64,000 nt of DNA, from NCBI RefSeq assembly GCF_000369045.1, contig NZ_KB849790.1, forward strand, positions 627,422-691,421, read 5' to 3'. Shown one piece after another: positions 34,839 to 43,263 of this stretch. A model generated the notes under the pieces. It was not told the DNA's origin. It saw only the letters and a list, made by a program, of their open reading frames with translations, and searched no databases. The stretch is from Acinetobacter pittii ATCC 19004 = CIP 70.29. GTDB lineage: Bacteria > Pseudomonadota > Gammaproteobacteria > Pseudomonadales > Moraxellaceae. The translations under genes were made by a program, and so were the position numbers. Each line of letters opens with the position of its first letter. Position 1 is the stretch's first letter.

Positions 34839-35336
34839 TTGGTTTATATTTTGAACAGAACAGAATACACACTAGATCGTATAGATCGGAAAATTTTATC
34901 TGCATTACGTGGAAATGGCCGTTTAACCGTTGCTCAACTGGCCGAAGAAGTAGGTCTTTCATCTTCTCCGTGCTGGACTCGACTGAAACGTCTGGAAACT
35001 TTAAAAATTATTGAAGGATATACGGTAAACGTAAACCAAAAAGCGATTGGCATTCACGAAGTCTTTTTTATTGAAATTACTTTAGAGCGCCACGATGACG
35101 AAATGCTAGAAAATTTCAGTGAAGCATTAGCAGATATACCTGAAGTAGTGGAAGCGCATCTCGTCACAGGTGACTACGATTATCTGGTTAAAGTAGCAGT
35201 CAAAGATGCTGACCATTACGAACGATTTTTAAGAAAAAAACTTTATTCAATTAAAGGAATACGCCACACCCGTTCGACCTTTGCCCTACGCCCTCTCAAA
35301 TCTGCTAATACAGCCGATTTAATGTTAATTGAATAG
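34839..35336 (+). CDS. Lrp/AsnC-family transcriptional regulator
   Basis: The 165-residue protein has an AsnC-type helix-turn-helix (LDRIDRKILSALRGNGRLTV, then AEEVGLSSSPCWTRLKRLE, residues 12-54) and a C-terminal RAM ligand domain with HLVTGDYDYLVKVAVKD and IKGIRHTRSTFALRPLK. Lrp-type proteins form octamers that sense amino acids. I keep the TTG at 34839 because AGAAGA lies seven bases upstream; a second TTG at 34851 is possible. It is upstream of a tiny membrane protein and near a ProC paralogue, so amino-acid (proline-related) control is plausible but not shown. Confidence 0.88.
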   Translation: MVYILNRTEYTLDRIDRKILSALRGNGRLTVAQLAEEVGLSSSPCWTRLKRLETLKIIEGYTVNVNQKAIGIHEVFFIEITLERHDDEMLENFSEALADIPEVVEAHLVTGDYDYLVKVAVKDADHYERFLRKKLYSIKGIRHTRSTFALRPLKSANTADLMLIE

Positions 35337-35514
35337 AAGAGTTAAACACTTAGAGATAATTCCTTAATTTATTGATTTAAAAATCTTTATTAAGGGAAAA
35401 CCTAGAAAATATAACAGATGATAGCTCTGTTATATTTTTTTTAAAAAATTCTGTATCTATGATTACAGCCTTCACTTCTTCAAAATGTAATTAATCTGAA
35501 TTGGAGGCATCGCC

Positions 35515-35631
35515 ATGAACATTTTGAAGAAAAAAAATAAAGCCAGTTTTGTATTCTTTATTATTACTCTCTACTCTTTTATTGGGTTTGGCTTAGGCTT
35601 CGTGATTTGGGAATACTTTTTAAAGGCCTAG
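35515..35631 (+). CDS. 38-residue single-span membrane protein
   Basis: A short frame starts with ATG at 35515, seven bases after a perfect GGAGG, and encodes a Lys/Asn-rich start (MNILKKKNKAS) followed by one hydrophobic helix (FVFFIITLYSFIGFGLGFVI) and WEYFLKA. The strong ribosome site and clean topology (positive-inside) argue that it is translated. It is not a family I recognise. It follows an Lrp-type gene and converges with proC, ending 16 bases from its stop. Confidence 0.7.
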   Translation: MNILKKKNKASFVFFIITLYSFIGFGLGFVIWEYFLKA

Positions 35632-35646
35632 TTTGCTAAAGAAGCA

Positions 35647-36456
35647 TCAGCTCACCTCAGTAATAATTTCTGAAGTGATTTCTTTACTACGATGATATGC
35701 GGCTTTCATGGCTAAACGTATATCATCAGATACATTTCCTAGTTCAAACATTCTGAGCGCTGATTCGGTAATCCCGTTAGCCAAGGTCACCTTGCCACAC
35801 AGATCCGCTGGCGGGACATTACTTTTACGGACCATTTCAACTGCACCACTTGCCGCTTGGAGTGCTAAATCTAGAGCAAATTGTTTATCAAGCCCTAAAG
35901 AAACCCCTGTCTTGATCATGCTGTCTAAAATATAGAAAAAGTAAGCAGGTCCCGAACCAGACAAAGCAATAATTGCGTCTGTCTGCGTTTCAGACGGCGC
36001 CCAAAAAGTCTGACCCGTTGCAGAGTACAGCATTTCAATTAGGTCTTTATCAAGCTGGTCCATTTGCTCTGAAGCAATAAGCACATGGGTCCCGGTATGC
36101 GTAAGCACTGGTGGATTTGAAATTACACGAACAATTTTTTTCGAACCCGTAAAACGAGTCAAGTTTGCAATATCTACTCCCGCCATCATAGAAACTATAA
36201 TTTTACTAGCTAACCATTTTTTTAGCGGTATAAGTGTCTCTTTTAACTGTTTAGGCTCTAGTAGCAAAACAACAATTTCAGCTTTTTTTAGTCCATTTTC
36301 TTTTTGCTTCAAAGCATTTGTATCATTAATCTTTTTCTCTTCAATGAGGTGTATTTTTTCTTTTTGAAATCCTTTTAAAACCAACCCTCCTATTAACGCT
36401 AAAGCTAAATTACTACTGCCAATAAAACAAATATTAGGTTGTACTGCATTTAACAT
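35647..36456 (-). CDS. proC: Pyrroline-5-carboxylate reductase paralogue
   Basis: The 269-residue protein has the two P5CR domains: an N-terminal Rossmann fold and a C-terminal helical dimerisation domain with ALSGSGPAYFFYILDSMI near residue 164 and KVTLANGITESALRMFE near 225. P5CR reduces pyrroline-5-carboxylate to proline with NAD(P)H. The dinucleotide loop reads ICFIGSSNLALALIGGL instead of the usual GxGNM form, so cofactor binding may differ. It may be a second, specialised copy. Neighbours are an Lrp-type regulator and a tiny membrane protein. The ATG at 36456 is the clear start. Confidence 0.88.
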   Translation of the reverse strand: MLNAVQPNICFIGSSNLALALIGGLVLKGFQKEKIHLIEEKKINDTNALKQKENGLKKAEIVVLLLEPKQLKETLIPLKKWLASKIIVSMMAGVDIANLTRFTGSKKIVRVISNPPVLTHTGTHVLIASEQMDQLDKDLIEMLYSATGQTFWAPSETQTDAIIALSGSGPAYFFYILDSMIKTGVSLGLDKQFALDLALQAASGAVEMVRKSNVPPADLCGKVTLANGITESALRMFELGNVSDDIRLAMKAAYHRSKEITSEIITEVS

Positions 36457-36553
36457 TTAAAATGTTTTCCTTTCTTAAGAGAGGTTTATAACAACAAATA
36501 TTATCTATAATTTAATTATGTATATTGAATTAATGATGACCGTCTGAATAAAG

Positions 36554-36589
36554 AACCCACTTTAATAAAATATATTATTAAAGTGGGTT
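36554..36589. terminator. Terminator-like hairpin
   Basis: AACCCACTTTAAT and ATTAAAGTGGGTT are perfect 13-base arms with a short AT loop and T-rich flanks. It lies in the 354-base gap between the proC start and the end of a small leftward gene, so it probably ends that gene. The rest of the gap is AT-rich with nothing else seen. Confidence 0.65.
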
Positions 36590-36810
36590 TTGTTTTATTC
36601 GCGCAATAAATAAAACAACTTTAGATTAAGCCTAATGTATTACTATTATTAGTAAATACCACTAAAAAAATGTTAATCTATGTAACATATACAAGAGTAT
36701 TGTAAAAAATTCTGTAACGAATTTTATTAAGATTATATAAAGAATATCTATTACTTAATAAGAAAATCTTTAAACCAAAACAAGACACTGAAGTGTTCTA
36801 GTTCAAACAA

Positions 36811-37035
36811 CTAAAGAGTTTCTTTCTTGTTCGCTAAAATTCTCTCGGCTTTTCTGATGGCCTGTTGTAAATCAATATCTTCGCACACCCAAAAGGTAAA
36901 AATTTTTCCAAATAGGTGGAAATGCTGTTTAACATACTGAGAGCTATTGTCCGAATAGTGCTCTTCTATCTTAAAAAAATCATTATGATTTTCTATCTTT
37001 TGACCGTCTAAAATACCGCCAATACAAATATCCAT
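36811..37035 (-). CDS. Small conserved-looking protein of unknown function
   Basis: The protein of 74 residues starts MDICIGGILDGQKIEN and has an aromatic middle (QHFHLFGKIFTFWVCEDID) and an Arg/Lys-rich helical end. It is soluble and has no motif I recognise; it resembles small Acinetobacter or phage proteins. I choose the ATG at 37035; a GTG at 37050 would add five residues. A strong terminator-like hairpin lies downstream. Its right neighbour is a cold-shock gene on the same strand, separated by a terminator. Confidence 0.55.
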   Translation of the reverse strand: MDICIGGILDGQKIENHNDFFKIEEHYSDNSSQYVKQHFHLFGKIFTFWVCEDIDLQQAIRKAERILANKKETL

Positions 37036-37146
37036 TTTAGTACCATACACCTAATTACTTATATTTTAAAAAAATTTAGAAGCACTTTAAGAGCATATTT
37101 TTATTCTGCTTTTTATTTTTAAAGATAAGTTTAATTAAAACTTATA

Positions 37147-37175
37147 AAAAACCCACAAGATAGAGTGGGTTTTTA
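37147..37175. terminator. Terminator after the cold-shock gene
   Basis: AAACCCAC and GTGGGTTT pair around an eight-base loop with T-runs on both strands. It lies about 80 bases after the cold-shock stop. Confidence 0.75.
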
Positions 37176-37254
37176 AACTCTTCTAAAGCGCTTTAGCTTT
37201 AAACACATTCTATTTAAATAATATATTTAAAACAACTCTAGTCGCTCTATGAAG

Positions 37255-37470
37255 TTATGAATTCTGAAGAATCACAATATTTGAAGCTTGTGGGCCTTTT
37301 TTACCCTGTACTACAGTAAACTCAACACGTTGGCCTTCTAAGAGAACTTTAAAACCTTGTGTTTGAATATCGGTAAAATGAGCGAAAATATCCTTACCTT
37401 CATCAGCCGCAATAAAACCAAAACCTTTAGTTTCATTGAACCATTTTACTGTACCAGTAGAAGTAGACAT
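37255..37470 (-). CDS. CspA-family cold-shock protein
   Basis: The 71-residue protein is one cold-shock domain with RNP1 [11 protein letters not shown] near 15-25 and RNP2 DIFAHF near 27-32, preceded by [12 protein letters not shown]. It binds single-stranded RNA and DNA and melts RNA structure. The roughly 240 bases upstream are AT-rich and free of genes, which would suit a long regulated 5' leader as in other csp genes, though no defined cold box can be named. It is monocistronic with a terminator downstream. Confidence 0.95.
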   Translation of the reverse strand: MSTSTGTVKWFNETKGFGFIAADEGKDIFAHFTDIQTQGFKVLLEGQRVEFTVVQGKKGPQASNIVILQNS

Positions 37471-37710
37471 ATATTTATCCTAAATTTTAAAATATTATAA
37501 CTTATTATTGGGGAAACCAATTTAACTAAAAAATAGACGTGAAAACTTAAATATCTGAATGAACCGAAGACTTATAAATAAAACTGCGAAATAGAAATTT
37601 ATGATGACAAGAATATTTTGTTAGTTATGCTCGACTATACACGCTTCAAAATCATTTGCAATCGATATTCAAAATAATTAAAGCAACAAAAATTCTATGC
37701 CTCTTTATCC

Positions 37711-38643
37711 CTAATAAAACTTCTGTTCACCAGCAGGGCGGGTCTTAAAACGTCGGTGAAACCACATGTATTGTGTAGGGGCAATGCGAATTTGATTCTC
37801 AATAATCTTGTTTACCCTTTCAGCGTCACTGACTTCACAGCCACTCGGGAAGTTTTCTAATTTTGGCTCTACCAACACATGGTATTGAGGGTTACGAATA
37901 TCACCACTACGGTAAAAATATAAAGGCACTGCAGCTGCTTTTGAGATATCCATCAGTCTGCGATGAGCTGTAACTGTAGCGGCTTGAATACCGAAAAATG
38001 ATGCCATGACCCCTTGTTTTAGGCCAAAGTCCTGATCTGGGCTATACCATATTGCATGACCATGTTTAAGGTTTTGTATGAGTCCACGCATGTTGTCTCG
38101 AGCAATTTGGTTTTTATACACTCGCGCACGACTACGATGAATCAGAAAATCTAAAAACGGATTGTTTTGAGGTCGGTAAACCACGTCCATATTAAAGAAT
38201 AAAGTACACGCCGCTCCACCTGCATCTAAAAGCGTACTGTGGGTACCTAATAAAAGTACGCCATTTTCCTGATTATTGGTTAAATTTTCTAAACCATCTA
38301 TGTGAACACGACTTTTAAACCAATTTGGGCAATACCAAGCATTTAAAGCTTCAAATACACCCGTTAAAGTATCAACAAAAACCTGTTTAGCTTTTGCCTC
38401 AATTTGCAAAGGTGTTTTTTCTGGAAAACATGCTTGTAAATTACGTAATGTGGTTTTTCTTCGAGAACTTAAAGATTTCCACGCTATTTTTGATAGAAAG
38501 TCAGCAAGGCGCCATTGAATAGCCCAAGGTAACATCGCAAATAACATTAGAATAAAAGCTAAAAACCATATACCCCAATATTTAAACGTTAAAAAGGAAA
38601 ATTGAAACTCGCCAGATTTAAACTGCCGTTCATTTTTCGTCAT
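37711..38643 (-). CDS. LpxL/HtrB-type lipid A acyltransferase
   Basis: The 310-residue inner-membrane protein has one N-terminal transmembrane helix (about 22-45). The lysophospholipid-acyltransferase-like fold carries the HxxxxD catalytic motif in GTHSTLLDAGG near residue 132 and a downstream YSPDQDFGLK block near 200, as in LpxL and LpxM. It would add a secondary acyl chain to lipid A from acyl-ACP. Which of the two roles (LpxL or LpxM) cannot be told from sequence alone. It is monocistronic; the ATG at 38643 is the only reasonable start. Confidence 0.88.
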   Translation of the reverse strand: MTKNERQFKSGEFQFSFLTFKYWGIWFLAFILMLFAMLPWAIQWRLADFLSKIAWKSLSSRRKTTLRNLQACFPEKTPLQIEAKAKQVFVDTLTGVFEALNAWYCPNWFKSRVHIDGLENLTNNQENGVLLLGTHSTLLDAGGAACTLFFNMDVVYRPQNNPFLDFLIHRSRARVYKNQIARDNMRGLIQNLKHGHAIWYSPDQDFGLKQGVMASFFGIQAATVTAHRRLMDISKAAAVPLYFYRSGDIRNPQYHVLVEPKLENFPSGCEVSDAERVNKIIENQIRIAPTQYMWFHRRFKTRPAGEQKFY

Positions 38644-38882
38644 ACTATAGGTTTCTTGAGGTATAGACTTAGCATACTAACATGCTCAATTTTTAACGTT
38701 GTGTGTTTATGTTGCTTTCACTTTTATAGTTTTATATGTCCTATTTATTTATATAAATCTATATTTTAAATATTTAATCTATTTAAGCCTTAAATATACA
38801 TAACCTTCTGTATACATCGATTATTTTCTCATTTAAAGTAACCGCACAATCTTGCCTCAATTGATAAATAGGATATATCAGC

Positions 38883-39500
38883 GTGAGCGGTCTTTTAGTA
38901 TTTATAACAATAGCATTTCTTACCCTATTAAGCCCAGGACCGGGAGTTTTATTTACTGTCACAAACTCAATTAACTATGGTGTTAAAACTGCTTTGTTTG
39001 GAATAAGTGGGTTAATTATTGGTATGTTTGTGATTGCTGTAATTTCTGCCAGCGGTGTAGGACTTGTTATTACCAGTAACCCTACTATTTTTACGGTTTT
39101 AAAGTTTATTGGTGCATTTTATCTAATGTATCTCGGATATAAAAACTTCACTAAAAAACTTGCAACGCAAGAGTTAATGACCGATCAACAAAAAGATAAA
39201 GCTGTAAGTAAATCTAAATTGTTTTATCAGGGCCTATTCGCATCTTTGCTTAATCCTAAAACAATCGTATTTTTTATCGCACTCTTCCCTCAATTTATTG
39301 ATATCAAGAAAGAGATTTTAAATCAATTTTTAATTCTTTCTTTAACCTTCTGTTTTATTGGTTTTTTAATTCATTTAGTTTACGCAAACTTCTCTTCAAT
39401 TTTTAAAGAGAAGATGTTGGCTGGAAATAATTTCTCGATTCTCAATAAAATTAGTGGTGCTATTTTCTTTCTACTTGCCATTTTACTTATCGCACAATAA
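38883..39500 (+). CDS. LysE/RhtB-family amino-acid exporter
   Basis: The 205-residue inner-membrane protein has six predicted helices and the family opening LLSPGPGVLFTVTNSINYGVK near residues 19-39. A central FIGAFYLMYLGYKNF segment and SLLNPKTIVFFIALFPQFID near 125 are also typical. LysE/RhtB proteins export amino acids such as Lys, homoserine or Thr; the substrate is not predictable. It starts with GTG at 38883, with AGGATAT upstream, and ends at a strong terminator. Confidence 0.9.
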   Translation: MSGLLVFITIAFLTLLSPGPGVLFTVTNSINYGVKTALFGISGLIIGMFVIAVISASGVGLVITSNPTIFTVLKFIGAFYLMYLGYKNFTKKLATQELMTDQQKDKAVSKSKLFYQGLFASLLNPKTIVFFIALFPQFIDIKKEILNQFLILSLTFCFIGFLIHLVYANFSSIFKEKMLAGNNFSILNKISGAIFFLLAILLIAQ

Positions 39501-39525
39501 AGCATTGCTCGACCTATTATTTGTT

Positions 39526-39555
39526 AAAAAGCCTTAACTCGTGGTTAGGCTTTTT
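39526..39555. terminator. Terminator between LysE-type and endolysin genes
   Basis: AAAAAGCC and GGCTTTTT with an inner TAAC/GTTA pairing form a hairpin with A- and T-runs between convergent genes. Confidence 0.85.
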
Positions 39556-39596
39556 AACTCATTTGATCTTTAAACATGGTCTTTTCTAACGCATTT

Positions 39597-40142
39597 TTAG
39601 AGTGTTACTCTGTTTAATATCCAACCGTAAAAGAAATCTTCGTATCTAGGGTTGTTCTCTGTAATTTCAATATAATGCTGCCCTTGCATAATATTTAAAA
39701 TGCGCACGAATACTTTTTCTCCCTCTTTATTACGTCTATTTAAGTAGGTCGCCAGTGCTTGTAAAGTAAGAGGTCCGTACTGGCCATCTACCACAAGATT
39801 TGGCCAACCTTCCTTTCCCTGCTTATTCAGCAGATTTAAAGCACGTTGTAATAAAGGCTTTGTAAAATTGACGCCACAATTTATAGCTGTATCCAGTAAC
39901 TCTTCTGCAATAGCTGGGCTAATCGCATTAATCTGGTCAAACTGGGATTCAAGCCAGTATTTTTGCTTATAAATAGATTTAGCTAGGGCTAATGGCAAGT
40001 CTTGCATGTTGCCTTGATATCCGTTCGATCGAGCGACTGCTTCTGTAATGCCAAATTTAGTCGCATGGCCATGATCTGATGGATGGTTAACATATCCGCC
40101 TTCTCGATTGATAATTGTTTCTAAGTATTGATCAATATTCAT
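39597..40142 (-). CDS. Phage endolysin, GH108 family
   Basis: The 181-residue protein has a glycoside hydrolase 108 (N-acetylmuramidase) domain with the catalytic Glu in INREGGYVNHPSDHGHATKF (residues 11-30). A C-terminal peptidoglycan-binding_3 region carries VDGQYGPLTLQALATYL. It cuts the glycan backbone during phage lysis. No signal peptide is seen, so it would rely on the holin gene that lies just upstream on the same strand. No structural phage genes are nearby. Confidence 0.93.
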   Translation of the reverse strand: MNIDQYLETIINREGGYVNHPSDHGHATKFGITEAVARSNGYQGNMQDLPLALAKSIYKQKYWLESQFDQINAISPAIAEELLDTAINCGVNFTKPLLQRALNLLNKQGKEGWPNLVVDGQYGPLTLQALATYLNRRNKEGEKVFVRILNIMQGQHYIEITENNPRYEDFFYGWILNRVTL

Positions 40143-40172
40143 TTTATTCTACCTTTGTATTTAAAGCTGTCT

Positions 40173-40562
40173 TTAGCTATTTTGAAGATCATCTTTTGCT
40201 TTTTTTAGGTCTTTGATGACCTCTACAATCGTTTTGCCTTCTTGTTTATTGATGAAGTTAAATATCCATCTCACAATAGCCCAGCCTGGTAAACCACAAA
40301 TGAAGAAGAATCCAGATAGGGTGATCATTCCCCAAATATCGGATACCCATTCATGCAGGTTCCATTTCATAATAATGAATGAGCCGCCTGTCAGGCTTGA
40401 AACTACTGTACAGATGAGAGCAACAATCCATTCTTGTGGAGAACGAGGAAAACGCATCATTAATACAACTGCGACAACTAAGCTGACTGCTAGAGCCACC
40501 ATAATTGCAATACTATAAAAATTTAAAAATGTGGCTAACCCACTGCTAGAAACTGTTTCCAT
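40173..40562 (-). CDS. Phage holin, three membrane segments
   Basis: The 129-residue protein has three hydrophobic segments (about 13-36, 45-66 and 75-100) and a Lys/Asp-rich cytoplasmic tail (VEVIKDLKKAKDDLQ), the layout of class I phage holins. It is 30 bases upstream of the GH108 endolysin on the same strand, so the pair forms a lysis cassette. It would form membrane lesions for the endolysin. Holin sequences are weakly conserved, so the call rests on topology and position. Confidence 0.85.
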   Translation of the reverse strand: METVSSSGLATFLNFYSIAIMVALAVSLVVAVVLMMRFPRSPQEWIVALICTVVSSLTGGSFIIMKWNLHEWVSDIWGMITLSGFFFICGLPGWAIVRWIFNFINKQEGKTIVEVIKDLKKAKDDLQNS

Positions 40563-40772
40563 GACTTTGTCCTGCGCTAAAGGGTAAAACTTGAAAACTC
40601 ATCACGTTGACTAGTTTGTGGTTTTCAATGTTTATTAATACCCTTCGTTTTCTTTATTACAGTCAATAAAAAACACTAACGCTTTAAAGCTGCGCTAAAT
40701 TGCAAGACGAACTTATCCTTGACCCCATTTATTTCAGGGGCCCGAGAAAAAATGTTTGTATGCTAAAGCCTG

Positions 40773-41027
40773 TTAGTGTGCACCGTTTAAGGCTTGTTCA
40801 ATCAACTCAATCACTGTGATTGCACCAATCGCTTTTTGCATAGAGACTTGATCATCGAATTCGAATGCATCATCTTCAAGCTCATTTACAATCTGCTTGG
40901 CCTCCTCAAGTGCCCTTTTTATTTTTTGTACCTTATATTTGTTTACGTCTTTGGCAATTGTCGGGATATACCCTCCACGTTTTGCATTTTTAAGTTGTTT
41001 AGCTCTGTTCTGCATTGCTGTAGTCAT
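40773..41027 (-). CDS. Small phage-associated protein of unknown function
   Basis: The 84-residue soluble protein has a basic start (MQNRAKQLKNAKRGG) followed by a long charged helix with acidic patches (ALEEAKQIVNELEDDAFEF). It has no recognised motif. It lies upstream of the holin-endolysin pair on the same strand with a 210-base gap and is 670 bases from the divergent repressor. It might be a remnant of the late or regulatory region of a prophage. Confidence 0.55.
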   Translation of the reverse strand: MTTAMQNRAKQLKNAKRGGYIPTIAKDVNKYKVQKIKRALEEAKQIVNELEDDAFEFDDQVSMQKAIGAITVIELIEQALNGAH

Positions 41028-41394
41028 TCACTATCTCCAACTCAATGTACTCGTTAGTAAGGCGTCTTTATCGTTTGTTATTCTTGAGGTTTTGATACAT
41101 TCTTTGAGCAATATAGCTAAGCTATGGCTACAAATGTGTGTTCGAAACGTTTCATCTGGTACAACAATCATAAAGAACCAAACTATATGCAATTAAGCCA
41201 CTAATTTATAAACAAATATTTCCTTTTCTAAAAATGTAAAAAAGTATTAAATTTTGTGGATTTAAGCTTTTTACACGCCTTAATTTTTTGACCAAAAAGT
41301 TCATATAAGGCTTTGCCGTATATCGGAAACTTTTGTTAGGTCTCACAATCTTTGTTAAATTCTTCATGTTCTTGATACCCTTTATCGACGAACA

Positions 41395-41427
41395 TTAAGC
41401 CTGATCCACGGAATCGGGCTTTTTTTA
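41395..41427 (+). terminator. Orphan Rho-independent terminator
   Basis: AAGCCTGAT and ATCGGGCTT (one T-G pair) close a hairpin followed by a seven-base T-run on the plus strand. No gene ends upstream of it on this strand, so an unannotated small transcript in about 41210-41395 is possible; no convincing promoter was found for one. The rest of the gap 41028-41699 is AT-rich, apart from the operator array near its right end. Confidence 0.6.
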
Positions 41428-41594
41428 TTCCAATTTTTGTTTTGATAGCCTGTTTGCAAATAATAATTGAGCTATCTCCCTTTTATTCTGCTACCTCTAG
41501 AAACAAAATAAATTTAGCTTCCATCTCAAAGCTTTGATAAAGCAATAAATAGTGACTTAGGCACCACTTAAAATTTCTCTATTCATCTTGAGAT

Positions 41595-41669
41595 ATAACT
41601 GATATTATAACTATAGTTATTATTAGTCAATAACTATAGTTGTTTTACTAGATATAACTTAAGTTATAT
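41595..41669. promoter_or_regulatory. Operator array for the XRE/S24 repressor
   Basis: Three palindromes with the half-site ATAACT lie upstream of the repressor: ATAACTATAGTTAT at 41607-41620, ATAACTATAGTTGT (one mismatch) at 41630-41643, and ATATAACTTAAGTTATAT at 41652-41669. Their centres are 23 and 24 bases apart. A fourth half-site is at 41595-41600. Regular spacing fits cooperative binding of a lambda-type repressor. Confidence 0.7.
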
Positions 41670-41699
41670 ATTTGTTATAAGTTTACTGGTGTAACCATT

Positions 41700-42371
41700 A
41701 TGGCTCTTAAAGACCGTTTAAAAGACTCTAGAATTAAAGCCAAAAAAACTCAGGCTGAAGTGGCAGAAGCTGTAAAAATGTCACAACCTGCCTATCAAGC
41801 TTTAGAGTCAGGGAAAAATTTAAAATCTGCATTTCTTCCTTTAATTGCCCAATTTTTAGGAGTGGATGGTTATTGGTTAACGACTGGGAATACTGAAGAC
41901 TCTTTTAGAGAAAGTGATGTATTTAGCCCGACTGTGGTGAGTGCAGAATCTACCGATCAATATGTTTGGATTGAAGTTGTAGAAGCTAACTTTTCTTGCG
42001 GAACCGGCGAATCTATTGAATTTCACTTTGATGCTATTAATGGAAAAATTCCATTCCCTGCTTCATTCTTTAAAGAAAAACGCGTTGCTCAAGAATGCAT
42101 GCGTATTATTAAAGCTAAAGGCGATAGCATGACCGACTACATTAAAGATGGAGATTTGGTCGGTATTGATATCTCACAGACTGAAGTCATTGATGGCGAG
42201 ATTTATGCAGTTTACTTTGCCGGTGAAGGAATGATTAAACAAATTTTTAAAGAGGCAGATGGTTCTTTAATTTTGCACAGTTTAAATGAAAAATTTAGAG
42301 ATCGACGTGTCACTGAAGAGAACGGTAAAAACTTTAAGGTTATGGGTCGACAGTTCTGGCGAGCAGGCTAA
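41700..42371 (+). CDS. Phage-type XRE/S24 self-cleaving repressor
   Basis: The 223-residue protein has an N-terminal XRE helix-turn-helix (KKTQAEVAEAVKMSQPAYQA, residues 15-34) and a C-terminal S24/LexA peptidase domain. The serine of the Ser-Lys dyad is Ser143 in KGDSMTDYI, the lysine is Lys180 in EGMIKQ, and a Cys100-Gly101 pair in FSCGTGES is the expected self-cleavage site. It should repress from the palindromes upstream and be inactivated by RecA filaments after DNA damage. It reads away from the lysis cassette. It ends before a terminator. Confidence 0.93.
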   Translation: MALKDRLKDSRIKAKKTQAEVAEAVKMSQPAYQALESGKNLKSAFLPLIAQFLGVDGYWLTTGNTEDSFRESDVFSPTVVSAESTDQYVWIEVVEANFSCGTGESIEFHFDAINGKIPFPASFFKEKRVAQECMRIIKAKGDSMTDYIKDGDLVGIDISQTEVIDGEIYAVYFAGEGMIKQIFKEADGSLILHSLNEKFRDRRVTEENGKNFKVMGRQFWRAG

Positions 42372-42469
42372 TTTAGTTATTAAATATAATTAAAATAATA
42401 ATACTAGCTTTTTTAATCATTTCAGCCTTTTATAACTTTAATTATTTATATAACGTATAGACATAAAAA

Positions 42470-42497
42470 AACCTATCTCCTTTAAAAGAGATAGGTT
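42470..42497 (-). terminator. Terminator of the small leftward gene
   Basis: AACCTATCTC and GAGATAGGTT are perfect arms with an eight-base loop. Read on the minus strand a seven-base T-run follows. It sits between the repressor and a convergent 77-residue gene. Confidence 0.7.
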
Positions 42498-42522
42498 CTC
42501 TCGCTTTATTACTATGGTTTTA

Positions 42523-42756
42523 TCAACAATATGTATTTAAACGATAAAGTTGATTAAACCCGGTATAGAAGCTTTTACCATCTTGGTTTAACTCAATTTC
42601 TTCACCAGATTGAAGTTGAATTTTTTTACCAACTTCGACCCAACGATATCCATCGAGAGAGTTTTGTTTACGCACGTGAGGAACAATCCTCACATTAATT
42701 TCGTTGCCATTTACGGCTGTGGCAATGTGCCACTCATTTACTATATTCACAATCAT
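42523..42756 (-). CDS. Small protein of unknown function
   Basis: The 77-residue protein is beta-rich (HIATAVNGNEINVRIVPHV, then YRWVEVGKKIQLQSGEEIEL) with a C-terminal aromatic tail ending in Cys. No family is recognised and no membrane or export signal is seen. The ATG at 42756 is used. It is convergent with the phage-type repressor and separated from it by a strong terminator. Confidence 0.6.
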   Translation of the reverse strand: MIVNIVNEWHIATAVNGNEINVRIVPHVRKQNSLDGYRWVEVGKKIQLQSGEEIELNQDGKSFYTGFNQLYRLNTYC

Positions 42757-42931
42757 TCACTCATCACTGAGCTCATGTGATTTTACGGTATATAATTAGA
42801 ACGCTAGATTTAGGGTATGGACAGTTCGTCTAGAATTTAATATTTAGCTTTATATAGGGTTATTTATAAGCTAATTGCTTTTCATAATTTTCGTATTATG
42901 AAAAGTGGTACATCACAGAGCATAATATTTT

Positions 42932-43008
<77 letters not shown>

Positions 43009-43263
43009 ATTGGAAGTAAGCTTTATACGCTCATATATTTTAGAAAGCAAACTTTATTTTTTAATCGGTTGTAATTATTAACAATTCTCTTTTTATTATT
43101 TTTTCATTTTAACCATTCAGTCTAAATTCACCTATCAATTTCAATTTTTAATTCTTTAAATTGTTGTATTTATTTTAAATAGAACCCGATATTCATAGAC
43201 AACAATTGCCTTGGTTGGATGGCTTTTATACTATCTAGATTGGTCCTTTAATTTTTAGTTCGT

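Noticed and set aside
40773..42371. The 84-residue gene and S24 protein as a DdrR/UmuDAb pair
   Set aside because: The S24 protein has a classic XRE DNA-binding domain and phage-like operators, and I could not find the UmuDAb-type operator. The divergent layout alone is not enough.
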